From assembly GCF_004684205.1 (NCBI RefSeq), contig NZ_SRIO01000004.1, positions 153,101-217,100 of the forward strand: 64,000 nucleotides of DNA, written 5' to 3'. Under the pieces are notes generated by a model that saw only the letters and a program-made list of their open reading frames with translations, ran no database searches and had not been told where the DNA came from. This document shows, one piece after another, positions 1-7,821 of this stretch (the stretch's first letter is position 1; each line of letters starts with the position of its first letter). This DNA is from Candidatus Macondimonas diazotrophica (GTDB lineage: Bacteria; Pseudomonadota; Gammaproteobacteria; UBA5335). Made by a program: the position numbers and the translations under genes.

Positions 1-836
1 CGCAGCGATTTGCCGTAAATGCGTTTGCTGCCCATCATCATCAAAGACAGCGTGGCGAGCTTGGCATCGGGGTTGGGGGTGAACTGGACGATGCCATCGT
101 AGGATCGCACCACCTCGCACAGGGCGCGGATCTCCTTGCGCGTGGCATGCTGGGCCGGAATGCGTTCGCCGCGGTAAGGGTCGTTGGCCAGATAGTGCAG
201 CGGCAGGCCGTCGGTGGACAGACCGACGTAGCCGGCCTGCATGCATTCATCCAGAACGCGGCACATTTCGACGATCTGTTCGTCGGTCGGGCGGTCGCTC
301 AGGGCGCCCGGCATGCCCATCACCGCGACACGCAGCATGGTGTGGGGCACCATGGGGCAGACGTTGGGGCCAAGCGCCAGATCCTTGAAGTGTTTCAGGT
401 ACTCGATGGGGTTGTCCCAGGTGATGTGGCCATCCAGCGCCTTGACCAGCACGGGTTTGGGCATGTTTTCGACCCGGGCGAAGCAATCGACGGTCGGATT
501 GTCCTCCAGCGCATTGCCCCAGCCGTAGGACTGCAGACCGAAGGCGAGTCCGAGACTGCAATTGCTCATCACCACCGTGGTCGTACCGTGGCGCACCGAT
601 TCGGGCAATCCGGGGTCGATCTCGACCTCGAGGTCATAATGGGTATGGATGTCCAGCAGTCCCGGCATCAGCCATTGACCGGTGCCGTCGATGACAGTGC
701 GGGCCCAGCTCGATTTGAAATCCACACCTTTGGCAGCAATGCGCCCCTGATGGATCGCAATGTCGTAGGTTTGTGGCGCCTCGCCACTGCCGTCGAAAAC
801 CAGAGCGTTCTTGATCAAAAGATCCCATGTGGTCAT
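1..836 (-). CDS. N-acyl-D-amino-acid deacylase-type amidohydrolase, N-terminal part
   Basis: The reading frame starts at an ATG whose first base is 836, preceded by a GGAGAGG ribosome-binding site, and runs off the left edge, so only about 278 N-terminal residues are visible. The protein opens with the composite beta domain typical of amidohydrolases (DLLIKNALVFDGSG) and carries the metal-binding HTHYD motif at residues 64-68. A cysteine follows at about residue 93 in a TTVVMSNCSLG context, where D-aminoacylases keep a metal-bridging Cys. Family members hydrolyse N-acyl-D-amino acids or related amides with one or two metal ions. The exact substrate cannot be told. The family assignment is strong and the specific activity is inferred. 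Confidence 0.8.
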   Translation of the reverse strand, partial: MTTWDLLIKNALVFDGSGEAPQTYDIAIHQGRIAAKGVDFKSSWARTVIDGTGQWLMPGLLDIHTHYDLEVEIDPGLPESVRHGTTTVVMSNCSLGLAFGLQSYGWGNALEDNPTVDCFARVENMPKPVLVKALDGHITWDNPIEYLKHFKDLALGPNVCPMVPHTMLRVAVMGMPGALSDRPTDEQIVEMCRVLDECMQAGYVGLSTDGLPLHYLANDPYRGERIPAQHATRKEIRALCEVVRSYDGIVQFTPNPDAKLATLSLMMMGSKRIYGKSL

Positions 837-1073
837 GTGTCCTCTCCTCCTCATCACCGCATCCTGCGGATTATCGACACGCGGTGGCTGCTGTCGCGCG
901 ACACCGGGTCGTCTGCGTTCCTGTCCCCATCATAAGCCCGGTTACAAAAAAAAGGAAAAAATGCAAGCCCCGCCGGACCGTCTAAGCTTCTTTTGTCTCT
1001 TCAGTGGCTTAGTCGCTCTGGCTGCGACGGCCATGAGGGACGTCACCCAAAAATGATCAAGGAGGCGATAAAC

Positions 1074-2564
1074 ATGGCGACAGGGATGATCGTCCGGGGG
1101 TCCGCGTGGCGGGCCATTGTGCACGGGCAACGTTCGGTGCAGCCGCCGAGGCCGGTGAGCCTATCGCATACGGCACGGTCGATGCGGCGATGTTCGAAGA
1201 AGCGGTGACCGCGTACCGAAACAATCCCATCTATCTGGTCGCCAACATGCCCTTGCTGCGAGCGCTCACGCCGGAGCAACTGGCCGAGGCGATCGAGCGG
1301 CTCGACATGACGCATTACAGCGACCTGCATCCCGTGGTGATCAAAGGATCCGCGATCGCTGGACTGGTCGGAAGAGCGCTGCGCAGGTCTCGGTCATGGC
1401 GGTACGCGGGGATCGCATACAGTCCATCCCGTTCCAGATCGCCGGGATGGATGAGAAAGGGTGGGTTTTCCTGCCCGAGGTGTCGCCCAACCCGGTACGG
1501 GGGCGCTGCGGCATCATCGACCCGATCGACGAAATCGTGTTCATGTACCGGGATACCGGATTATGACCCCTACGAGACGAAGCGACACGATGCGATCGCG
1601 GGCCGAATTCTCCAGGAGCGGCGCTTCGAGCATGGCGGCCGGGCGCGCTATGCCTATCTGGTCCAAGGTGACCCAAGGCGCAACGGGGCGGATTATGTCT
1701 CTTTCGACGCCGAGACCGGGATCTCCCGCAACCGCTACGACGCGTTCCGCACCGATCCGGCCGATTTCCTCGACTTCCAGGACTTTTGCGCCAACGGGGG
1801 GCGCGTCAGGACAAGCGCGTGCTCGACGCCATCTATGGTGGGCTGGAGACTGGCGTGTTCACATCCTGGCCGAAGCTGCGGTTCAACACCATGGACGACA
1901 TCCGCCCGGAACTGATCTTTGCCAAGGACGGTGCGGTTCGTGCCACGGGGGTGCTCAAGCTGCGGATCATCGTGGCGGGGATTCCCGTCTTCAACATCCT
2001 CTCGCAGGTCACGGTCCACGATCAGGGCATCACTCTGCCCGTCTCCATCCAGGTCACGGGGGGTGAGGTCTTGACCCGTGTGCTCAATCAGCCGCACTTC
2101 ATCCTGGCCCTGGATTTCAACGATATCCAGGGCGGACGGGCGAACGCCGCCGGCAGCCGTGATCCGGATGCCTATGCGATTGGGGAAGTCAGCTGAGCGA
2201 ACTGGGGCGTACGGCAACCATTTCGCACGAGAAGAACTGGCTGTGGATGGGCAGTCGCCTGGGCTGGGATGTGTTCGCGCGCTTCGATATCCCGCCGGGC
2301 TGGCCGGAAGATCTCCGGCTTCGGTATCAGGGTGATCCCAACGCCACGACATTCTGGAAAGATTTTCCGGGCGCCAGCTCACGGATCGGCGTGGATGCCC
2401 GGGGCCTTCGAGTCGGCAAACTCGACATCTCGTTGACGGTGATTCTGTGGTTTCCCGATACGGTCGGTCCCGGCGGACCGCGGCGTTTCGCCGAGGAGAT
2501 GTGCAACCCTCCGGCTTGGACGGCGCGCGCATGTTCAGCCGCTCGGCTCGCCGGCATGAACTGA
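1074..2564 (+). pseudogene. Frameshifted gene for an exported protein of unrecognised family
   Basis: An AAGGAGG site precedes an ATG at 1074, but the coding potential then hops between frames. A signal-peptide-like start ends in AAAEAGEP near 1165. Segments with protein-like composition lie in frame 2 to about 1380, frame 1 to a TGA at 1564, frame 2 to about 1795 (a run of six G), frame 1 to a TGA at 2194-2196, and frame 3 to the stop at 2564. Joined, they would give roughly 490 residues with stretches such as VSVMAVRGDRIQSIPFQI, LKLRIIVAGIPVFNI and FNDIQGGRANAAG, which suggest a beta-rich periplasmic protein. I do not recognise the family. The pieces read through in one consistent order, so this is a single gene broken by about five indels rather than several genes. 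Confidence 0.65.
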
Positions 2565-2595
2565 GCGGTCAACGCTGGAAGCTTTCAGGGCCAGA

Positions 2596-2628
2596 GGGGA
2601 CGAGGGCCCTGGGAGGGGCCTCGTCCCT
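2596..2628. terminator. Hairpin between convergent genes
   Basis: The arms 2596-2605 and 2619-2628 pair over 10 bp (one G-T) around a 13-nt loop. The hairpin lies between the end of the broken exported-protein gene (+) and the end of the small exported protein (-). Neither side has a clear T-run, so if it terminates transcription it is not a classical intrinsic terminator. Confidence 0.4.
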
Positions 2629-2674
2629 GCATGCATCTGGCCCTATGGGCGAGTGCCGCAATCGGGTGTCGCGA

Positions 2675-3058
2675 TCAGTGGAACAGTACGAAAGTGTGGG
2701 TATTGGACCAGGACAAGTCGATCGGGTCCCAATTGCCGCTGCCGGCTTTGCTGACGTACGTGTTGCCGGAGTTTTTGCCGGTCATGCTGAAATTCCAAGA
2801 GGGGGATACCTCCCAGTTCAGACCGGCACTCGTATCGATTTCAACACCGCCCAGGACGGGCGATGTGGTCACGTTGAAATACGGGGCGGTATAGCTCGGA
2901 TTCCAGGCAGCCGAGGCAGCGTAATTGAACAGGACGCCACTGTAGCTGGCCTGACCATTCACGTCAGACAACTCGGCTTCGTTCAGTTCGACCATGGCCG
3001 CCTGGGCGACGACCGGGGCAGCCAAAAGGGCAATCAGCGGCATGTGTTTCAGACTCAT
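2675..3058 (-). CDS. Small exported protein, DUF6160-like N-terminus
   Basis: This is a 127-residue protein with a signal peptide (MSLKHMPLIALLAAPVVAQA). It is followed at once by an ELNEAELSDVNGQA segment like the start of proteins grouped as DUF6160 in gammaproteobacteria. The rest is rich in Ser, Thr, Asn, Trp and Tyr and looks beta-stranded (NVTTSPVLGGVEID, WNFSMTGKNSGNTY). The chosen ATG at 3058 has AAGGAG 12 bases upstream. An upstream in-frame extension exists but would bury the signal peptide. Function is unknown. A surface or outer-membrane-associated role is suggested only by export and composition. It is transcribed alone, with 245 bp between it and the upstream nucleotidase gene. 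Confidence 0.7.
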   Translation of the reverse strand: MSLKHMPLIALLAAPVVAQAAMVELNEAELSDVNGQASYSGVLFNYAASAAWNPSYTAPYFNVTTSPVLGGVEIDTSAGLNWEVSPSWNFSMTGKNSGNTYVSKAGSGNWDPIDLSWSNTHTFVLFH

Positions 3059-3213
3059 GAGCCAGGACTCCTTAAAACTGTTTTGATTCAGGTCTGCGAA
3101 ACGAGACTTGCCGGTGGGAACCGGCATTTGCAGTCTGACACCCCGGAGTGACGCATTTCTGACACTTCTATGAAGGTTCGATCGCGGATAGACCGATTGG
3201 GCCGGTCCCTGCG

Positions 3214-3249
3214 ATCGCGCAAGGCAGCCGAATTGCTGTCTTGCGCGAT
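3214..3249. repeat. 15-bp imperfect inverted repeat
   Basis: The arms 3214-3228 and 3235-3249 pair over 15 positions with a single G/T wobble and a 6-base AT-containing loop. The element sits between the stop of the secreted nucleotidase (3304, minus strand) and the small exported protein gene downstream on the same strand. No T-run follows on either strand. It may be an RNA stem-loop that ends or stabilises the nucleotidase transcript, or a protein-binding palindrome. Confidence 0.5.
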
Positions 3250-3303
3250 GGTTACGGACACCCGGATGCATCGGGGGTCGCCGGATGGTGATGGGGTGAA
3301 CAC

Positions 3304-5097
3304 TCACGGCACAACGGCGATACGCGTCTCGATCGCCGCGGAGAACGGTTGGGGCAGGCGCTCGACGTGATCGATCAGGGCGTCCAGATCCACTGGACCC
3401 ACCACACGCCCCGTTCCCTCGGGCAGCACACTGAAATTGTCGCCGCCGTCTGCGATGAAATTGTTCACGGTAATCGAATAGGTCGCGCCCGGATCAAGGG
3501 GTGCGCCATTGATCTGGATGCTCCCCGCATCCACGCGATTGTCGGCATGACCGGGACCGTTTTCGTGCCAGCGGTAGGTCAAGCCTGCGGGTTTCAGGAT
3601 GCGCGCAAAAGGTTGGCCGTCCCACTGCTGATTCAGCAGGGCCACGATCTGGTTACCGGTAAGATTCAAACGCACCAGATCGTTATTGAATGGCTGCACA
3701 CTGAACAGATCGCCCCAGGTTACCTCGCCGGCCGCAATGTCGGCACGGATGCCTCCTGGGTTCATCAGGGCGATGTCCGTGCCCAGCGCCGCGCGCTGCG
3801 CATCGGCGATGAGGTTGCCGAGTGCGGATTCACCTGCCGGGCTCTCGGCACGGGTGATGTCGGCGCTGGCTTGCCCGATCACTCGATTAACCAGAGGGGC
3901 TACCCGTTCGTCGGCCCGGGCCACCAGGTTCGCGATGGCATCGTCAGGGTGCAGGCCCGGACCTTCATCCGCCCAGGTGGTGACGACGGCGGCAGATTTG
4001 TGAATGACATCGCGCGATCGGGGGTCGAGCGCCAATTCGATATCGCCATAGGCCGTCCCGGCGGAAAAGGCCTGGGTGACCAGAATCAGCTTGCCGTGGG
4101 CATTGGGCATCAGGGTATTGGTGAAGCTGTGGGCATGGCCGGACACTACGACGTCGACCTCATCGTCCAGTTGCGACACGATGTCGCCGATCGCGCCGTC
4201 CAGCGCCTGTGGTGCATCGCGGGTGGGGCCGAGATAACTGGTCTGTCGGGTGCCTTGATGGATGGCCACGACGATGGCGCGCACGCCCCGACGCTGCAGG
4301 GCACGGACCTCTTGATTGATCGCAGCGGCCTCATCGACGAACCGGACACCCGCCACGCCCGACGGCGTGACGATGGTGGGGGTCTCCTTGAGCACGGCAC
4401 CGACGAAGCCGACGCCAATGCCGCGGATCCGCTTGATCGTCGACGGCGGATACAGCGTTTTTCCCGTGGCGGTGTCGACCACGTTGGCAACCACTGTGGC
4501 AAAGCGTGCCCCGCGCCAGGGATCTTCGAGGAAAGGTCCGTCGGCATGGTTGCCGCCGTCCAGCAGCCGGGTGAGCTCGGTCACGCCCTCGTCGAATTCG
4601 TGATTGCCCAAGGTGCCGATCACGTTGCAGCGCGGATGCATGCGTTGTTGCGGCAGGACGCCGCAATGCGGGTTGGCCAGAAGATTCAGGACGCTGATGG
4701 CCGGTTCATCCTGCAGCAGCGCCGAGTTGGGCGGACTGGCACCGACCTGATCACCGGCTTGGACGATGAATGCGCCATCGGGGGCATCCGCGGACGCCTG
4801 CTTGAGGTAGCTCGCCAGTACGGCCGCTCCGCCTGCGGGCCGTCCGCCTACCGAGCGGGGGGAAAGCTGGCCATGAAAGTCATTGATTCCCAGAATCTTG
4901 AAGCGAATCCACTGTCGTGGAGCGGGTGCCTCCCGCGCTGTCCAGTTCACGCGCAAGCCCGCCTGCGCGCGTGCCGCCATGCCATCTTCGTCGGCATCGG
5001 GCGCATGCGTTCCCCCGGCCTGCACCAGCGAGGCCGTGAACAAACAGATGATGGCAAGCCACTTGGTCAACGACAAACCAGATCGGATGAACAGCAT
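3304..5097 (-). CDS. Secreted 5'-nucleotidase / metallophosphatase
   Basis: The protein has 597 residues and begins with a signal peptide (about residues 1-27, ending SLVQA). The N-terminal metallophosphoesterase domain shows the di-metal motifs in order: GINDFHGQ, GDQVGASP, GTLGNHEFDEG and VSGHAHSF. The C-terminal 5'-nucleotidase domain carries NPGGIRADI and an FNNDLVRLNLTGNQI stretch. Proteins with this layout (the UshA/NAD nucleotidase group) dephosphorylate extracellular nucleotides or related esters in the periplasm so that the cell can salvage the products. The ATG at 5097 is chosen because an AGGTGAGGA site precedes it and the signal peptide then starts cleanly. An in-frame ATG lies 36 bases upstream. 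It is monocistronic and read away from dksA. Confidence 0.88.
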   Translation of the reverse strand: MLFIRSGLSLTKWLAIICLFTASLVQAGGTHAPDADEDGMAARAQAGLRVNWTAREAPAPRQWIRFKILGINDFHGQLSPRSVGGRPAGGAAVLASYLKQASADAPDGAFIVQAGDQVGASPPNSALLQDEPAISVLNLLANPHCGVLPQQRMHPRCNVIGTLGNHEFDEGVTELTRLLDGGNHADGPFLEDPWRGARFATVVANVVDTATGKTLYPPSTIKRIRGIGVGFVGAVLKETPTIVTPSGVAGVRFVDEAAAINQEVRALQRRGVRAIVVAIHQGTRQTSYLGPTRDAPQALDGAIGDIVSQLDDEVDVVVSGHAHSFTNTLMPNAHGKLILVTQAFSAGTAYGDIELALDPRSRDVIHKSAAVVTTWADEGPGLHPDDAIANLVARADERVAPLVNRVIGQASADITRAESPAGESALGNLIADAQRAALGTDIALMNPGGIRADIAAGEVTWGDLFSVQPFNNDLVRLNLTGNQIVALLNQQWDGQPFARILKPAGLTYRWHENGPGHADNRVDAGSIQINGAPLDPGATYSITVNNFIADGGDNFSVLPEGTGRVVGPVDLDALIDHVERLPQPFSAAIETRIAVVP

Positions 5098-5288
5098 GAT
5101 GGGTTTCCTCACCTCGGAGCCAGCGGTGAGCAAAAGAATGATGCCGCCGCACTGCGCTCGAGTGACGCGGCGATGGCGATTCGGTGACGATGGCGTTAGA
5201 CGATGCGGCCGCTGACCCGGCGCGGCTCCCCGGTCCCTGTGGTGACGGGAGCGGCTGATCCGGGACGAAGCAGGGGTGTGAGTCCCTC

Positions 5289-5317
5289 TTGTCGATCGGG
5301 CATGGCTCTGATATACA
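5289..5317 (+). promoter_or_regulatory. Putative sigma-70 promoter of dksA
   Basis: TTGTCG (5289-5294) and TATACA (5312-5317) are separated by 17 bp. This is a good match to a housekeeping promoter, and it lies about 50 bp of untranslated leader ahead of the dksA start codon. No other candidate of this quality is visible in the gap. Confidence 0.6.
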
Positions 5318-5374
5318 ATCGCGGTTTATTTTTGTCCCCGGCCCGGGACAGGCGATTAGCTGAGGAGTACCGCG

Positions 5375-5827
5375 ATGGCGGCCACTGACCAACCGAGCCA
5401 GTCTTCCATCCATCCCCCCGTGAAGGGCTTCGAGCCCTATCCGATCCGGGAGGGTGAGGAGTATATGAATCCGGCCCAGCAGGCCCACTTCCGGGCGATC
5501 TTGCAGGCATGGAAACGGGAGCTGATGGAAGAGGTCGACCGCACGCTGCACCACATGCAGGACGAGGCGGCCAATTTTCCCGATCCCAACGATCGCGCCA
5601 GCCAGGAATCGGACTTCAGCCTTGAACTGCGTACCCGCGACCGCGAACGCAAGCTGCTCAAGAAGATCGACGAAGCCCTGAGTGCGCTCGATGCCGGGGA
5701 CTACGGCTATTGCGAAAGCTGCGGCGTCGAAATCGGCATCCGCCGTCTCGAAGCCCGACCTACCGCCACCCAATGCGTGGACTGCAAGACGCTCGACGAG
5801 ATCCGCGAGCGCCAGATGGGGGGCTGA
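5375..5827 (+). CDS. dksA: RNA polymerase-binding transcription factor DksA
   Basis: The 150-residue protein contains the long coiled-coil region of DksA, with the acidic tip residues in the DPNDRASQESDFSLELR segment (about 69-85). The C-terminal zinc finger is CESC, 17 residues, then CVDC. DksA enters the RNA polymerase secondary channel and, with ppGpp, lowers rRNA transcription and activates amino-acid biosynthesis promoters. A GAGGAG site precedes the ATG. gluQ follows after 29 bp, the usual enterobacterial and pseudomonad arrangement. Confidence 0.95.
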   Translation: MAATDQPSQSSIHPPVKGFEPYPIREGEEYMNPAQQAHFRAILQAWKRELMEEVDRTLHHMQDEAANFPDPNDRASQESDFSLELRTRDRERKLLKKIDEALSALDAGDYGYCESCGVEIGIRRLEARPTATQCVDCKTLDEIRERQMGG

Positions 5828-5856
5828 GCCCCTTACCCGGTTGCGCTGCACCCGCT

Positions 5857-6783
5857 GTGGCCATCCCGTGCGGCCGCTTCGCTCCGTCACCGACCGGCCC
5901 TTTGCATTTCGGATCACTCGTCGCCGCCTTGGCGAGCTTCCTCGATGCGCGCGCTCGAGGTGGGCATTGGCGGGTCCGCATCGAGGATCTCGACCGGCCT
6001 CGGGTCATTCCCGGAATGGCCAGTGACCATCTGCGCACCCTGGAACGCTTCGGTCTCCACTGGGATGACGACGTCCTGTACCAAAGCCATGGCGCCGAAC
6101 GCTACGCCGTTGCCCTGAGGCAACTCGAGCGGGCGGGATGGCTTTACCCCTGCATCTGCAGCCGTTCGGACATTGCCCAGGCCGGGCTTGCCGGTGCTGA
6201 GGGTTACCGTTACCCCGGTACCTGTCGCACGCGATCCGGATCGGCAACGGACTCCGCCGCATGGCGGGTGCGCGTGGAGGCGGCGCCCATCGAGTGGCCG
6301 GATCTGGTGCAAGGGCCGCAGCGGCACGCGCTCGATGCGCTGTGCGGCGATTTCGTGCTGCGCCGGGCCGACGGAATCATCACCTACCAGCTTGCCGTAG
6401 TCATCGACGATGCCATCCAGGGGGTAGACCGGGTGGTGCGCGGTGCGGATCTGATCACCTCGACTCCACGCCAGATCCATCTGCAACGCCTTCTGGGCCT
6501 GCCGACGCCGGCCTATGTGCATGTGCCGCTGGCGCTCGACCGGCAGGGCGACAAGCTGGCCAAACGGCTGGGCGCGGCGGCGGTGGCGGCCGCAGAGCCG
6601 GTTCCTCTGCTGTGTCGGGCGCTCGCCTTCCTTGGGCAGAGCCTGCCCCCGGAGGCGCCTCGTCTCGGCCGCGACACCTTGCTCGGCTGGGCCATCCAGC
6701 ATTGGGATGTGGGGCGGATCCCGCGCGGCCAGGGCTGGCCAGCGCCGCCCTTGCCGAATGTCGCGGACAGCCCCGAGATGTGA
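5857..6783 (+). CDS. gluQ: Glutamyl-Q tRNA(Asp) synthetase
   Basis: This is a truncated glutamyl-tRNA-synthetase paralogue without an anticodon-binding domain. It charges glutamate onto queuosine-34 of tRNA(Asp). The class I signature FAPSPTGPLHFGS stands near the N-terminus, the zinc site is CICS followed by YRYPGTC, and the KLAKR loop corresponds to the second ATP signature. With the GTG at 5857 the product has 308 residues, the family's usual length, and begins just before the GRFAPSPTG motif. The frame is open further upstream but would overlap dksA. No strong ribosome-binding site is seen, so translation may depend on upstream dksA. Confidence 0.9.
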   Translation: MAIPCGRFAPSPTGPLHFGSLVAALASFLDARARGGHWRVRIEDLDRPRVIPGMASDHLRTLERFGLHWDDDVLYQSHGAERYAVALRQLERAGWLYPCICSRSDIAQAGLAGAEGYRYPGTCRTRSGSATDSAAWRVRVEAAPIEWPDLVQGPQRHALDALCGDFVLRRADGIITYQLAVVIDDAIQGVDRVVRGADLITSTPRQIHLQRLLGLPTPAYVHVPLALDRQGDKLAKRLGAAAVAAAEPVPLLCRALAFLGQSLPPEAPRLGRDTLLGWAIQHWDVGRIPRGQGWPAPPLPNVADSPEM

Positions 6784-6810
6784 GCCCGGGCGCCGGCGGT
6801 CGGATCGGTG

Positions 6811-7728
6811 TCAGGTGACGCCGCGGCGGACGAATCGCAGCGGTATGGCCGTGTCCGCTGCCGGCGGTTCGTCCGGCTCACCGCCGCCCCGGACCGCGGA
6901 TGCGCTTGCCAGCCAGTTGACTTGCGGGCCTTCGCTTGCCCCCAGGGCTGCGAAGTCGAACAGCGTGGGGTCGGCCAGATGCGCGGGGCTCACATTGCGC
7001 AGGGCGGCGAAGATCGAATCGGTGCGGCCGGGGTACTGCCGCTCCCAATCCTGCAGCATCTGCTTGATTGCCTTGCGCTGCAGGTTTTCCTGTGAACCGC
7101 AGAGGTTGCACGGGATGATGGGAAAGTCGCGGGCGCGCGCATAGCGGGCAATGTCGGCTTCGGCGCAGTAGGCCAGTGGCCGGATGACCACATGGCGCCC
7201 ATCATCGGACAAGAGCTTGGGCGGCATGGCTTGCAGCTTGCCGCCAAAGAACAGGTTCAGAAACAGCGTTTCGACCAGATCGTCGCGATGATGGCCCAGG
7301 GCGATCTTGGTGATGCCATGCTCGGCGGCGAACCGGTAGAGGATGCCGCGGCGCAGGCGTGAACACAGTCCGCACGTCGTCTTGCCTTCCGGAATCACCG
7401 ACTGGACGATGCTGTAGGTATCCTGTTCGATGATGTGGAAGGGCACACCGAGTTCGGTGAGATAGGTCGGCAGCACCGTTTCCGGAAAACCCGGCTGCTT
7501 CTGGTCGAGATTCACCGCCACGATTTCGAAGTCGACCGGCGCGCTGCGCTGCAATCCAAGCAGGATGTCCAGCAGAGTGTAGGAGTCCTTCCCGCCAGAC
7601 AGGCACACCATGACCTTGTCGCCGGGTTCGATCATGCCGTAGTCCTGGATCGCCTGACCAACCTGATGGCGCAAGCGTTTTTTGAGGCGCTTGAAGTTGT
7701 GGGAAACATCGGTGGAGGGGATGGACAT
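6811..7728 (-). CDS. ttcA: tRNA 2-thiocytidine(32) synthetase TtcA
   Basis: The 305-residue protein has the PP-loop [11 protein letters not shown] that adenylates C32 of tRNA. It also has the two CxxC pairs (CGLC and CNLC) that hold the iron-sulfur cluster used by TtcA for thiolation. These motifs, the spacing and the length match the family. The ATG at 7728 is preferred over an upstream ATG at 7860 because it starts directly before the conserved region and the longer version would overlap the lhr start. The gene is divergent from lhr, with about 93 bp between start codons, and convergent with gluQ. Confidence 0.93.
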   Translation of the reverse strand: MSIPSTDVSHNFKRLKKRLRHQVGQAIQDYGMIEPGDKVMVCLSGGKDSYTLLDILLGLQRSAPVDFEIVAVNLDQKQPGFPETVLPTYLTELGVPFHIIEQDTYSIVQSVIPEGKTTCGLCSRLRRGILYRFAAEHGITKIALGHHRDDLVETLFLNLFFGGKLQAMPPKLLSDDGRHVVIRPLAYCAEADIARYARARDFPIIPCNLCGSQENLQRKAIKQMLQDWERQYPGRTDSIFAALRNVSPAHLADPTLFDFAALGASEGPQVNWLASASAVRGGGEPDEPPAADTAIPLRFVRRGVT

Positions 7729-7821
7729 GGGTCGAGGCTCGGCACGGCGATCTTGGGGAACGCCATTGTATACCGCCCGTCCAATTCTTCTGAGCCGTAC
7801 CTTGTCCGAAGTGAGGATTCG

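Noticed and set aside
147..935. A 262-codon open frame on the plus strand over the left edge
   Set aside because: It lies antisense to the amidohydrolase frame, which has a ribosome-binding site, the HTHYD motif and family-like sequence. The plus frame has a His/Gly/Arg-rich composition typical of a shadow in GC-rich DNA.
1074..2564. Frameshifts as plain sequencing errors
   Set aside because: Indels cluster in three loci while long genes around them (lhr, treS-pep2, dxs, mnmG) are open throughout. One locus also has a large deletion. Errors cannot be fully excluded at the G-runs.
3349..5187. A 612-codon plus-strand open frame opposite the 5'-nucleotidase
   Set aside because: Antisense shadow. 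The minus strand encodes all nucleotidase motifs and a signal peptide.
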